64,000 nt of DNA, from assembly GCA_002966495.1 (NCBI GenBank), contig CP016490.1, forward strand, positions 2,852,001 to 2,916,000. Reading direction: 5' to 3'. Made by a program: the position numbers and the translations under genes. The DNA is from Halomonas sp. GFAJ-1 (lineage in GTDB: Bacteria; Pseudomonadota; Gammaproteobacteria; Pseudomonadales; Halomonadaceae). Of the stretch, positions 9,739-18,654 are shown one piece after another; position 1 is the first letter of the stretch, and each line of letters begins with the position of its first letter. The notes beneath the pieces were generated by a model that searched no databases, had not been told where the DNA came from, and saw only the letters and a program-made list of their open reading frames with translations.

Positions 9739-10553
9739 TATTGACCCACTCCTGGCAGTAATGAAAAGCGGTCGGCATCTTGCCAAGCAGGAAATTTTTC
9801 ACGAAAAGCATCTAGGTCCGTTTTATCTAGCGTCCCCGTTTCAATAAACGGAGCATTTGCGGGTTGGTCGATCAGCGGTTCCCCTTTGAAATCGACCAGC
9901 ATGGAATCACCACTGTAGGCGAGTCCTTTAGCATCTTGACCCACTCGATTAACACCTACCACGTAGGCAAGGTTTTCAACCGCGCGAGCTTGAAGCAATG
10001 TACGCCAGGGTTGGCGCCTCGGGGCAGGCCAGTTGGCGACACACAGCAGCGCATCATACTCGAAATGCTCATCGTCTGCTGGCTGCTGACGCATCCAAAC
10101 GGGAAAGCGTAGGTCGTAGCAAACGCTCAGTAGTAGCTTGAAGCCCTTTAATTCAACTAGCTGACGCTGCTTACCCATATCATAACGCTCGTGCTCACCT
10201 GCCATACGGAATAGGTGGCGTTTGTCATAATAGCGAAGGCTGCCCTCCGGCGTCGCCCAGACCATTCGATTGTAGTACTCGCCCTGGTCAACAATAGCGA
10301 CGCTGCCGGTCATGACGCAGCCCCTCGCTTTGGCTTGGTTTTGAAGCCAAGAAACGCTCTGGCTCTCCTCCATTGGCTGGGCCATTTCCCGAGAGTTCAT
10401 AGTGAAGCCCGTGGCAAACATTTCGGGCAACACAACAAGGTCGGTATCACGACTGTCCAGTTCCCCCAGCAACTTTTCAAGGTGTGTGTGATTTGCCTCG
10501 GGGTTTTCCCAGCGTAAATCACACTGTACTAGGCTCGTTCTCAGCTGACTCAT
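9738..10553 (-). CDS. Nitrilase-family amidohydrolase, omega-amidase YafV-like
   Basis: A carbon-nitrogen hydrolase of 271 residues with the full Glu-Lys-Cys triad: Glu44 in LPEMFATGF, Lys111 in YDKRHLF and Cys145 in SVCYDLRFP. These match the YafV/Nit2 group, which hydrolyses 2-oxoglutaramate and 2-oxosuccinamate. The substrate is inferred from the family. Second N-terminal motif MTGS is also present. It is the first gene of a two-gene operon with rsuA and is divergent from rarD. Confidence 0.88.
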   Translation of the reverse strand: MSQLRTSLVQCDLRWENPEANHTHLEKLLGELDSRDTDLVVLPEMFATGFTMNSREMAQPMEESQSVSWLQNQAKARGCVMTGSVAIVDQGEYYNRMVWATPEGSLRYYDKRHLFRMAGEHERYDMGKQRQLVELKGFKLLLSVCYDLRFPVWMRQQPADDEHFEYDALLCVANWPAPRRQPWRTLLQARAVENLAYVVGVNRVGQDAKGLAYSGDSMLVDFKGEPLIDQPANAPFIETGTLDKTDLDAFREKFPAWQDADRFSLLPGVGQ

Positions 10554-10624
10554 GCCACCTCTCCTTTCGTCAGTGTCTTCGCTTATTGTGTGCTAGATTA
10601 GCATTTTAAATTAATGAGGCTGCT

Positions 10625-11533
10625 ATGCTTCCACCTTCTTCCCGGGATCCCGAGGCGGTTAAAGGCGTTATGTTTGGCTTAACCGCTTACACCATGTGGG
10701 GCTGCTTTCCACTATTTTTTGCTCTGTTCCAGGGAATTCCTGCCTTTGAAATCCTTATTCACAGAATCCTCTGGTCGTGCCTTTTTTTAGTGGGCTTGAT
10801 CAGCCTATTGCGGCGCTGGCCACCGGTGGTTGCGGCACTGGTAGAGCCTAAACGCTTAGGACGTGTATTAGCCTGCGCGCTGCTGATTGCGTTTAACTGG
10901 GGAATTTACATTTATGCCGTGGAAAGTAAGCAGGTACTTCAGGCCAGTTTAGGCTACTTTTTAACCCCATTGGTAAACGTGGCCCTTGGCATGCTGGTAC
11001 TACGCGAAGTCATGGCGCGCCTGCAACTGGTGGCCCTTGGGTTAGCCAGCCTTGCTATTGGCATACAGTTTGTAATGCTTGGAGAACTTCCCTGGATTAG
11101 CCTGCTACTAGCACTAAGCTTCGGTAGCTATGGGCTATTTCGTAAGCAGGTCCCGTTAGACGGGCTTTCTGGCCTGTTTGTGGAAACGCTCCTGCTGTTT
11201 CCCCTTGCACTTATGGCGCTCACTTGGCTTAGCTGGCAAGGGGAGTCGCACTTTATCCATGATGCGCCGATGTCGATTCTACTGGTCATTAGCGGAGTGC
11301 TTACCGCGCTGCCACTGATGGCTTTTGCGGGAGCCGCACGCCGCTTACGACTCGCCACGCTTGGGTTTTTAATGTACATCAACCCGAGCATCCAGTTCTT
11401 GATTGCATTAACCGTTTTCGGTGAACCGCTTGGCCTTATTCAACTGGCAACCTTCTTGATGATCTGGACAGGCCTTGCACTCTACTCCTGGTCTTCCTGG
11501 CAATCACGCCCGCGTCAACCGAGGGTCAATTAG
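10625..11533 (+). CDS. rarD: EamA-family transporter RarD
   Basis: A 302-residue inner-membrane protein with about ten helices, of the drug/metabolite transporter superfamily. The opening GVMFGLTAYTMWGCFPLFF and SCLFLVGLI segments and the GWGIYIYAVESKQVLQASLGYF-like region (here NWGIYIYAVES) are typical of RarD. The transported compound is not known for the family. ATG 10625 follows a weak TGAGG site. Its last 30 bases overlap the convergent chemotaxis gene. Confidence 0.88.
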   Translation: MLPPSSRDPEAVKGVMFGLTAYTMWGCFPLFFALFQGIPAFEILIHRILWSCLFLVGLISLLRRWPPVVAALVEPKRLGRVLACALLIAFNWGIYIYAVESKQVLQASLGYFLTPLVNVALGMLVLREVMARLQLVALGLASLAIGIQFVMLGELPWISLLLALSFGSYGLFRKQVPLDGLSGLFVETLLLFPLALMALTWLSWQGESHFIHDAPMSILLVISGVLTALPLMAFAGAARRLRLATLGFLMYINPSIQFLIALTVFGEPLGLIQLATFLMIWTGLALYSWSSWQSRPRQPRVN

Positions 11534-13162
11534 CGTTGGTTGGCTAGCGGGGGGCAGTACAGGAGTATCACGGTGGGTGACTTCGTCATGTACCGGGCAA
11601 TAGCCAACACGGAAACCGCCCCAATGCTTGCCATTCACATAAATCGGCACTGAAAGGTCATGCATAATTTCTCCAGTGTCGCGCTTGTAGGTTTGTAACA
11701 GCAGCGGATTTTCATGGGCCCCACAGCGGCTGCCCGTTGGGTCATCGAAAATACGCTTACTACGACAGTACTTTAAGTCGTGATCAATATCGCCGGTGGG
11801 CTTCCGACTTACCGCCGCGTTGTGGGTAGGCACATAGCCTTTACGGTCACAAGCAATGGCGTAGCTCAGGCCAACTTGGGAAAGCAGCGGCTCTTGCAGG
11901 CTGTGCAGATGTTGATCGGTAAAGTCGTCAAACCCCGTATGGTAAAGCGGCGGCTGAGTGCCAGGGATGAGGCGATACTCCGGCTGAAATAACGCGTCCT
12001 GTGATAGCTGGCCACTCTCGATCCCTTTTTCAAATAACTTGCCTATTTGGTCGGCGGTGCGGCGCGCAGCGCTAAATACTTGCTGGTGCCGTCCTTCTAA
12101 ACGCTGCTGTGCTAGCTCACCATCAACACCCTCTGCGGCATCCATTAATGCACGGGCTTGGGTGGCTAAATCGTGCATATTTCTGTTGCCTTCATCTACA
12201 TCGTCTTCTAACTGGCGCAGGCTGTCCGCAACCGTTTGACTGTGCTCTCTGGTGCTGGCCATGGCTTCTGCCACGCTGGTAATTTCACGCTGCACATCGT
12301 CAAACTCCTGGGTAATTGTCGCCAGGCTGCCACCTACTTGCTGCAGTCCTTGTGAACGCTCGCGGATACGAGTCATTAACGACCCCATGGTAGCGACAAC
12401 GCTATGCCCGCTTTGGTGCATGTCCTTAACAAGCTCATCGACGCTTTGGGTAGCCGTTGATGTTTTTAGCGCTAAATTACGCACTTCCCCGGCCACCACG
12501 GCAAACCCCTTGCCATGCTCACCTGCCCGCGCTGCCTCAATAGACGCATTAAGTGACAGCAAGTGGGTTTGTTCAGCAATGCCTTCAATCATGGAGGTGA
12601 CATTACGCACGCGTTCAATTTTATCGTTAAGCGCCGTCAACATCTCAAGCGCTTGATCGGAGCGCTCGGCGACACCCGCCATATCAGTAATAATGTCAAC
12701 CAATTCGCTATGGTTCAGGTGGCTCGACTGTCGAGCACTCTCAGCAAGCGAAGCCACCTGGGTAGCACTGGCGCTGACCTGCATAATGGCCGCGTTAATC
12801 GCACCCATGCTGGACGAGGCATCCCTGGCCATTACTTCTTGCTTGGATAGACGTTGATCCATCAAGTCGGCGTAGTGAGAAACCTCAGCCGAAGCAATGG
12901 CGGTTCTGCTGGCGCGGTTCATAAGCCTATAGGCCATCGCCCGCAAAGAAGCGTAGTCTCGCAGCGGTTTTAAACTACGCGTTGGCATTGCTAAACGGTT
13001 CTGATCGGCAGAATAAACGCTTTGCAACGCGCTGAGCATTAAGCCTGCGCCAGCCAATACAGCGCAGGCGACCGCGAGGTAGGGCAGCATATTTGCCTGT
13101 GACGCCAGCCAAACGGAAAGGCCCAGCAACCCCAACGGTACTAGCATAAAAATTAGTCGCAT
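11504..13162 (-). CDS. Methyl-accepting chemotaxis protein without a periplasmic sensor
   Basis: A 552-residue transducer. Two helices lie close together (about residues 4-20 and 27-45), leaving almost no periplasmic part. The signalling region contains the conserved hairpin tip (IEGIAEQTHLLSLNASIEAA, then RAGEHGKGFAVVA). After the coiled coil there is a separate domain of about 150 residues with KRIFDDPTG, LLLQTYKRDTGEIMHDLSVP and HWGGFRVGY motifs, seen in some gammaproteobacterial transducers and probably the sensing module. ATG 13162 was chosen over GTG 13171 because AAGAG lies 8 bases before it. The ligand is unknown. Confidence 0.9.
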   Translation of the reverse strand: MRLIFMLVPLGLLGLSVWLASQANMLPYLAVACAVLAGAGLMLSALQSVYSADQNRLAMPTRSLKPLRDYASLRAMAYRLMNRASRTAIASAEVSHYADLMDQRLSKQEVMARDASSSMGAINAAIMQVSASATQVASLAESARQSSHLNHSELVDIITDMAGVAERSDQALEMLTALNDKIERVRNVTSMIEGIAEQTHLLSLNASIEAARAGEHGKGFAVVAGEVRNLALKTSTATQSVDELVKDMHQSGHSVVATMGSLMTRIRERSQGLQQVGGSLATITQEFDDVQREITSVAEAMASTREHSQTVADSLRQLEDDVDEGNRNMHDLATQARALMDAAEGVDGELAQQRLEGRHQQVFSAARRTADQIGKLFEKGIESGQLSQDALFQPEYRLIPGTQPPLYHTGFDDFTDQHLHSLQEPLLSQVGLSYAIACDRKGYVPTHNAAVSRKPTGDIDHDLKYCRSKRIFDDPTGSRCGAHENPLLLQTYKRDTGEIMHDLSVPIYVNGKHWGGFRVGYCPVHDEVTHRDTPVLPPASQPTLIDPRLTRA

Positions 13163-13458
13163 AAGAAACACTCTTTTTTAATTGACGTTATTGAGTAACG
13201 AAGCAATGCGAGAAAAAAGCAAACCCACCCCTATCCTCTAAACGATGCCATTTGGGGATTACTTATTTCCAAGCCAGCTTAACGGGTAATGCTAATGAAA
13301 GAAGTAGCACTTCGGGGGGAGATAACGGATTAGAAAAGATGATGCCCACAGCGAAAAAAACGATTATTAAGGTATAACGCGTTAAACTAATCAGCCATAT
13401 TTCAACGACATTCCCTGCCAGCAGCTGTTGAGCACAGTAGGAGCATGCCTAGGAGCTT
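13163..13458. other. Intergenic interval between divergent genes, no gene seen
   Basis: About 296 bases separate the chemotaxis gene and the SulP gene. No open frame with a ribosome site is evident. An inverted repeat CGTTA-TTGAG-TAACG lies at 13186-13200, 24 bases before the chemotaxis ATG, and could be an operator. No convincing sigma-70 or sigma-28 promoter could be picked by eye. Confidence 0.4.
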
Positions 13459-15159
13459 ATGTTAAAGCGCTATTTACCTATTCTGACCTGGCTTCCTCAT
13501 TACCATCGGCGTCTGCTTGGTGCCGATATCCTGGCGGGGCTAATCGTTACGGTGATGGTCATACCGCAGTCCCTGGCATATGCCTTGCTCGCAGGCTTGC
13601 CTGCCGTGGTTGGTTTGTATGCCAGCATTTTACCGCAGCTGGTCTATACGCTGTTAGGGACCAGCCGAACCTTAGCCGTGGGGCCGGTGGCTATTATTGC
13701 GTTAATGACCGGCGCCGCGCTCAGCTCTGTGGCCACCCCTGGCAGTGATGCGTACCTACAAGCAGCACTGGTGCTCTCGTTGCTCTCCGGGGGACTGCTG
13801 GTAGTGATGGGTGGGCTTAAAATGGGCTTTTTTAGCAACTTTTTAAGCCACCCGGTGATTTCAGGCTTTTTAACCGCCTCAGGTATTCTTATCGCTGCCA
13901 GTCAAGTGGGTAGCTTGCTCGGCATATCTAGCAGCGGTTTTACCTTGGTCGAGCGCCTGATGACCCTGCTGCCTAACGTGTCCAACGTTAACCCTTACAC
14001 CTTTGCGATAGGAGGTGGCACTCTGGTGTTTCTGGTCACCTTGCGTCGTTTTGGCAAACAGGGACTTTGCGCCCTAGGTGTACCCAATTCGCTTGCTGAT
14101 TTAACGGCCAAGGCGGGTCCTGTGTTTGCTGTCATCGCCACCACACTGGCCGCTTGGCACTGGCAATTAGCGGATGCGGGCGTGGCCGTGGTAGGCCATA
14201 TTCCTAGCGGCCTGCCCGCCCTGAGTTTTCCCTGGGGGGATTCGTCGCTGTGGCGGGCGCTGTTAATTCCAGCGCTGTTGATTAGCTTAGTTGGGTTTGT
14301 GGAGTCGGTATCCATGGGGCAAATGCTTGCCGCTAAACGGCGCCAGCGTATTTCACCCAACCAAGAGCTAATCGGCTTAGGAGCTGCCAACTTAGCCGCT
14401 GGCGTTAGCAGCGGCATGCCAGTAACGGGCGGCCTTTCACGCACCGTCATTAACTATGATGCAGGCGCCCAAACGCCTGCGGCAGGTGCATTTGCCGCCT
14501 TGGGCATTGCACTGGTCACGCTGTCGTTTACCGGCTGGCTCTACTACCTGCCGATTGCCACCTTGGCCGCCACCATCACCGTGTCAATTTTGACGCTGGT
14601 AGATATCCCCATGCTACGCCAGACGTGGCGCTATTCACGCAGTGATTTTGCGGCCATGGCGGTCACCATTCTGCTCACGTTAGTTGAAGGTATTGAGGCG
14701 GGAATTATTGGCGGTGTAACGCTATCTATTGCCCTCTTCCTATATCGCACAAGTCGCCCCCATAGCGCGCTGGTGGGTCGGGTGCCCAATACTGAGCATT
14801 TTCGTAACATAGAGCGCCATGATGTAGAAACAGTCAGCACTGCGGCGCTTTTACGTATAGATGAAAGCCTCTATTTTGCCAATGCCCGCTATTTAGAAGA
14901 TACCGTTTATAATCTAGTCGCCAGCCGCCCAGAGCTTGAACATGTCGTGCTCATTTGTTCAGCGGTAAACTTAATTGATGCCTCAGCCCTAGAAAGCCTA
15001 GAGGCCATAAATGCACGATTAAAAGACTCCGATGTAAAGCTCCACCTCTCCGAAGTAAAAGGGCCCGTCATGGATCAGCTTAAAAAAAGCGACTTCCTTG
15101 AAGCGCTTACCGGGCGCGTCTTCCTTAGCACCTACGCTGCATGGCGAGAATTTAGCTAA
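13459..15159 (+). CDS. SulP-family inorganic anion transporter
   Basis: A 566-residue SLC26/SulP protein. The N-terminal PHYHRRLLGADILAGLIVTV and VIPQSLAYALLAGLP segments are the family signature, followed by GTSRTLAVGPVAI. A STAS domain ends the protein (about residues 450-560) with the LIDASALESLEAI loop. SulP members carry sulfate, bicarbonate or dicarboxylates; the substrate cannot be told from sequence. AGGAG lies 6 bases before ATG 13459. It stands alone, with its own terminator after it. Confidence 0.9.
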   Translation: MLKRYLPILTWLPHYHRRLLGADILAGLIVTVMVIPQSLAYALLAGLPAVVGLYASILPQLVYTLLGTSRTLAVGPVAIIALMTGAALSSVATPGSDAYLQAALVLSLLSGGLLVVMGGLKMGFFSNFLSHPVISGFLTASGILIAASQVGSLLGISSSGFTLVERLMTLLPNVSNVNPYTFAIGGGTLVFLVTLRRFGKQGLCALGVPNSLADLTAKAGPVFAVIATTLAAWHWQLADAGVAVVGHIPSGLPALSFPWGDSSLWRALLIPALLISLVGFVESVSMGQMLAAKRRQRISPNQELIGLGAANLAAGVSSGMPVTGGLSRTVINYDAGAQTPAAGAFAALGIALVTLSFTGWLYYLPIATLAATITVSILTLVDIPMLRQTWRYSRSDFAAMAVTILLTLVEGIEAGIIGGVTLSIALFLYRTSRPHSALVGRVPNTEHFRNIERHDVETVSTAALLRIDESLYFANARYLEDTVYNLVASRPELEHVVLICSAVNLIDASALESLEAINARLKDSDVKLHLSEVKGPVMDQLKKSDFLEALTGRVFLSTYAAWREFS

Positions 15160-15181
15160 TTTCTCCGAACTTACTACCTTG

Positions 15182-15209
15182 AAAAGCCAGGCAAATGCCT
15201 GGCTTTTTT
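15182..15209 (+). terminator. Rho-independent terminator of the SulP gene
   Basis: GCCAGGC-AAAT-GCCTGGC is flanked by AAAA on the left and TTTTTT on the right, giving an 11-bp stem with a T-run. It lies 23 bases after the SulP stop. Confidence 0.9.
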
Positions 15210-15251
15210 GCGCAAAGTTCATGCTATTTAGGGTCGCTTGTTAGAACAGCG

Positions 15252-15281
15252 TTGACATATCCCTATGGGCTTACCTACTAT
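15252..15281 (+). promoter_or_regulatory. Candidate sigma-70 promoter of the TAXI TRAP operon
   Basis: A perfect -35 TTGACA (15252-15257) is followed after 18 bases by TACTAT (15276-15281, four of six matches to the -10 consensus). It is about 88 bases before the first TRAP gene and 43 bases after the SulP terminator. Transcription would begin close to the direct repeats at 15294-15322. Confidence 0.6.
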
Positions 15282-15293
15282 CAGTCGACCACT

Positions 15294-15322
15294 TAGCAAA
15301 ACCAAATACCGCATAGCAAAAC
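15294..15322 (+). promoter_or_regulatory. Direct repeats TAGCAAAAC in the TRAP leader (candidate operator)
   Basis: TAGCAAAAC occurs at 15294-15302 and again at 15314-15322, exactly 20 bases apart, two helical turns. The second copy reads GCATAGCAAAA, identical to the right half and centre of the palindrome before etfB. They lie just after the candidate -10 element, a place typical for a repressor. Binding is an inference. Confidence 0.5.
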
Positions 15323-15368
15323 ATAAAGTAACTAAATGTAACCACAACCACAATAAAGGAGCATTTAA

Positions 15369-16529
15369 ATGCGCCCACTCGCTCACCGATTACTGATTGC
15401 CGCTTTACCTTTATCACTGCTAGGCGCTGCAGTAAGCCACGCCAGTGAAGTTGACCTGCCACGCACCATGGCATGGACCGCCTACGGCACTAACTCCAGC
15501 GGCTATGCCCAAGCGGTTGCCATCGGCAACATGCTACAAAACAAATACGGTTCATCCGTGCGTATTTTGCCCGGCGACAACGATGTGTCTCGTATGACAC
15601 CGCTTAAGCAAGGCCGAGTGGATTTGTGCGCCTGTGGGATCGCCAGCTACTACGGTGCGGAAGGCGTAATGATGTTTGCCGACCGCGACTGGGGGCCTCA
15701 GCCGCTACGCGTCATTACCACATCCACCGCTTCCTTTGGCCTATCCCTTGCGGTCGCCGGTGACTTAGACGTTGAAACGCCTGCTGACTTAGCAGGCAAA
15801 CGCGTTGCCTATATTCGGGGTGACGATGCACTCAACAAAGGTACCGAGGCATACCTTGCTTTTGGTGGGCTAACCTGGGACGACGTTGAGCGCGTTGACT
15901 ACCCCGGCTATGGCCGCTCTTTTGACGGCATCATCGCCGGCGATGTTGACGCCTCGTTCACCACGACAGTCACACCGCCTGCTCAGCAGCTTGCCAGCAG
16001 CCCCAGAGGTATTAGCTGGCCAGTGCTCGACCCAGAAGATGAAGCAGGCTGGGAGCGTATGGCGGCAGTGGCACCCTATTTCCGCCCCCATGAAGTCACC
16101 GCTGGTGCCGGTGGCATTAGCGCCGACAATCCCGTTCCAAGTGCCAGCTACCCCTACCCGATTGTGGTTGCTAATCAAGACCTAGATGACAACGTCGCCT
16201 ACGGCCTGATCAAAGCAATGCAGGAAAATTTTGATGACTATAAAGACAATGCCCCGGGGGCACTTGGCTACGCCTTAGAGGAGCAAGACCTTCAGTGGGT
16301 GATGCCATTTCACGATGCAGTCGTGGAGTACTACAAAGAGATCGATGTGTGGACGGATGAAATGCAGGCGCATCAAGATCAGCTCGTTGAGCGTCAGAAC
16401 GTTCTCTTAAGCGCATGGGAAAGCTTTATGCAGGATGCACCCAGTGATGCTGAGGCATTTGCTGCTGACTGGATGGAAGCACGCGCCACTGCGCTGAACG
16501 ATGCTGGCTTCGAACCCATCTTCGAATAA
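15369..16529 (+). CDS. TAXI-family TRAP transporter solute-binding protein (first copy)
   Basis: A 386-residue periplasmic protein of the TAXI group. A signal peptide covers about residues 1-25 (AAVSHASE). Family features are the opening AYGTNSSGYAQAVAIGNML, GRVDLCACGIASYYG and the AGKRVAYIRGDDALNKG segment. It would capture a small carboxylate for the adjacent permease; the ligand is unknown. AAAGGAG lies 8 bases before the ATG. A closely similar paralogue follows the permease. A stable hairpin lies right after the stop. Confidence 0.9.
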   Translation: MRPLAHRLLIAALPLSLLGAAVSHASEVDLPRTMAWTAYGTNSSGYAQAVAIGNMLQNKYGSSVRILPGDNDVSRMTPLKQGRVDLCACGIASYYGAEGVMMFADRDWGPQPLRVITTSTASFGLSLAVAGDLDVETPADLAGKRVAYIRGDDALNKGTEAYLAFGGLTWDDVERVDYPGYGRSFDGIIAGDVDASFTTTVTPPAQQLASSPRGISWPVLDPEDEAGWERMAAVAPYFRPHEVTAGAGGISADNPVPSASYPYPIVVANQDLDDNVAYGLIKAMQENFDDYKDNAPGALGYALEEQDLQWVMPFHDAVVEYYKEIDVWTDEMQAHQDQLVERQNVLLSAWESFMQDAPSDAEAFAADWMEARATALNDAGFEPIFE

Positions 16530-16538
16530 CCGGCTTGG

Positions 16539-16558
16539 GGGGCGGCGCTTGCCGCCCC
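16539..16558 (+). terminator. Intercistronic hairpin without T-run
   Basis: GGGGCGGC-GCTT-GCCGCCCC forms an 8-bp all-GC stem with a tetraloop 10 bases after the binding-protein stop. No T-run follows, so it more likely protects the upstream mRNA end, or lowers read-through, than terminates fully. Such hairpins often keep binding protein in excess over permease. Confidence 0.55.
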
Positions 16559-16596
16559 TGCTGATGGATGAACCTCTTCATAACAATAGACACTCA

Positions 16597-16636
16597 GCCA
16601 TGACCACAGATACCTCGCCATGACCAAAAATACCGC
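16597..16636 (+). repeat. 20-bp tandem duplication at the TRAP permease start
   Basis: Units 16597-16616 and 16617-16636 match at 17 of 20 positions, and each contains GCCATGACCA. The first ATG (16600) opens a seven-codon frame (MTTDTSP) whose TGA stop (16621-16623) overlaps the permease ATG (16620-16622). The permease itself starts MTKNTAP, so the mini-peptide mirrors its beginning. Confidence 0.7.
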
Positions 16637-18626
16637 GCCCGCCTCTACGCAACAAGTGAAAGAAAAGATCAGCCAAATTCGTCAGCTTCCGTCGGCGATA
16701 CGCTGGATTCCAGCCACTGTCACCGTCGCTTTAATGCTGATGACGCTGGACTACTTATTCAATATCGGCTGGCTTACCTTTGTGACGGGTCTGGAGACGC
16801 AGTTCTATTACGCTGTCGTTGCCTTGCTTTTGCCGCTGGTTTTTTTGCTATGGCCTATGCGCAGCAGCCTACAAGATCGCCCTATTCCCTGGTACGACTA
16901 CTTACTTAGCGCCATAACGCTCACTGTCGGCGGCTATTTTGTTTATAACGCGGTACCTATTTTAGAACGCGGTTGGGCGTTTGCTGCACCTGACCTCGCT
17001 ATCTACGCCAGCTACGCCTATTGGCTGCTGATTATTGAAGCAGCTCGACGTGCAGGTGGCTTACCTATCGCCATTATTGCCGGGTTGTTCTCACTCTACC
17101 CATTGGTGGCCGATATTGTCCCCGGCCCAATTCAAGCGTTTCCATCGACCCTTGAACAAACCGCCATGTACCACACCATGAGCACTGAAAGCATCATGGG
17201 CGTACCGCTGCAAGCATTTGCGGGCCTAGTGATCGGCTTTCTGGTATTTGGCGTGGTGCTGCAGAAAAGCGGTGGCGGTAAATTTTTTATTAACCTGGCC
17301 TTTGCACTATTAGGACATGTCCGCGGTGGCCCTGCCAAAGTATCGATTTTCTCAAGTGGCTTAATGGGCTCAATGAGCGGCAGTGTGATCAGCAACGTGC
17401 TGACTACCGGTGTTTTGTCGATTCCGGCGATGCGACGCATTGGCATGACCCGCTCTTTTGCTGGGGGTGTAGAAGCCTGCGCCTCTACCGGCGGTGTATT
17501 AATGCCACCCGTTATGGGTGCCACCGCCTTTGTTATGGCAATGTTTTTGGATATTCCTTACTCCACTATTGCTCTTGCCGCAGTTATTCCTTCGGTACTC
17601 TATTTTTTGGGATTATTTATACAGATCGACGCTTACGCGGCGCGTAACGATATTAAAGGCTTGCCTGTGGTTGAGCTGCCTTCGCTTTGGCAAACCCTAA
17701 AAGAGGGCTGGTACTTTATCTTCGTGTTCGCGCTCTTGGTGTGGATGTTACTGGTGATGCAACGAGAAGCCGTTGCACCCTTTTACGCAACAGCGCTACT
17801 GCTGGTTCTTAACCAACTCTCAAAACATAACCGCTGGGGCTGGAAGGATGTTGGCGATACGTTGTCGTCTGCCGCCAAGCTGTTTGCTGAGCTAATTGCC
17901 ATTTTGGCGGGTGTAGGCATGCTGGTGGGCGCGCTTTCCATGACCGGCCTTTCCGGCACCATTGCCAACGACTTTATCAACATCGCCGGTGGCAGCGTGC
18001 CACTTCTGCTGATCATGGGTGCCGTAACCAGTTTCGTGCTAGGTATTGGAATGACGGTTACCGCGGCCTATATCTTCCTGGCGGTGGCGCTAGCCCCGGC
18101 ACTCATTCAAGGCGGAGGCCTTGATCCCATGGCGGTACACATGTTCATCCTCTATTGGGGCATGTTGAGTTTTATTACGCCACCCGTGGCACTCGGTGCT
18201 TTTGCCGCAGCGACCGTGGCTGGCGCTCGGCCAATGGCAACCGGCCTACAGGCCATGCGCTTAGGCAGCGTGATTTACTTTATCCCTTTCCTGTTTGTCC
18301 TTAATCCCGCGCTGATTATGCAGGGCGAGCCGTTGACGATAGTGGCCGTGTTTATCCAAGCGGTGATTGGCATCATTCTATTTGCATCAGCGATGCAGGG
18401 TTATCTGATTGGGATCGGCCGTCTCGGCTATGGCGTACTACAAGAGACCATCATCCGCGGCCTGATCTTAATCGCGGGACTGCTGCTGGCCCTGCCCGGC
18501 GGAGGCATGGTGCCGCTAAGCCAGCTTGAACTGCTTGGCATGGCCGTCGCAGCGCTAATTCCTGGCGTGCTACTAGCGCGCTTAAGCCAGCGCCACCATC
18601 AGCGCTCACATTCAGCTAGCGCTTAA
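16620..18626 (+). CDS. TRAP transporter permease, fused 4TM/12TM (TAXI type)
   Basis: A 668-residue fusion of the small and large TRAP membrane subunits, as is usual with TAXI systems. Helices at about residues 30-150 form the small-subunit part. The large-subunit part contains GSMSGSVISNVLTTG, FAGGVEACASTGGVLMPPVMG and the later ITPPVALGAFAAAT, typical of DctM-like proteins. It imports a carboxylate using an ion gradient. No good ribosome site precedes either nearby ATG; translation may depend on the short overlapping frame ending here. It is flanked by two binding-protein genes. Confidence 0.9.
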   Translation: MTKNTAPASTQQVKEKISQIRQLPSAIRWIPATVTVALMLMTLDYLFNIGWLTFVTGLETQFYYAVVALLLPLVFLLWPMRSSLQDRPIPWYDYLLSAITLTVGGYFVYNAVPILERGWAFAAPDLAIYASYAYWLLIIEAARRAGGLPIAIIAGLFSLYPLVADIVPGPIQAFPSTLEQTAMYHTMSTESIMGVPLQAFAGLVIGFLVFGVVLQKSGGGKFFINLAFALLGHVRGGPAKVSIFSSGLMGSMSGSVISNVLTTGVLSIPAMRRIGMTRSFAGGVEACASTGGVLMPPVMGATAFVMAMFLDIPYSTIALAAVIPSVLYFLGLFIQIDAYAARNDIKGLPVVELPSLWQTLKEGWYFIFVFALLVWMLLVMQREAVAPFYATALLLVLNQLSKHNRWGWKDVGDTLSSAAKLFAELIAILAGVGMLVGALSMTGLSGTIANDFINIAGGSVPLLLIMGAVTSFVLGIGMTVTAAYIFLAVALAPALIQGGGLDPMAVHMFILYWGMLSFITPPVALGAFAAATVAGARPMATGLQAMRLGSVIYFIPFLFVLNPALIMQGEPLTIVAVFIQAVIGIILFASAMQGYLIGIGRLGYGVLQETIIRGLILIAGLLLALPGGGMVPLSQLELLGMAVAALIPGVLLARLSQRHHQRSHSASA

Positions 18627-18654
18627 TGTGAGCAACGACAACCTGAGGAGTTTT

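Noticed and set aside
13186..13200. Inverted repeat CGTTA-TTGAG-TAACG as a proven operator
   Set aside because: It is only a 5-bp arm and occurs once, so chance cannot be excluded; it is mentioned only within the intergenic entry.
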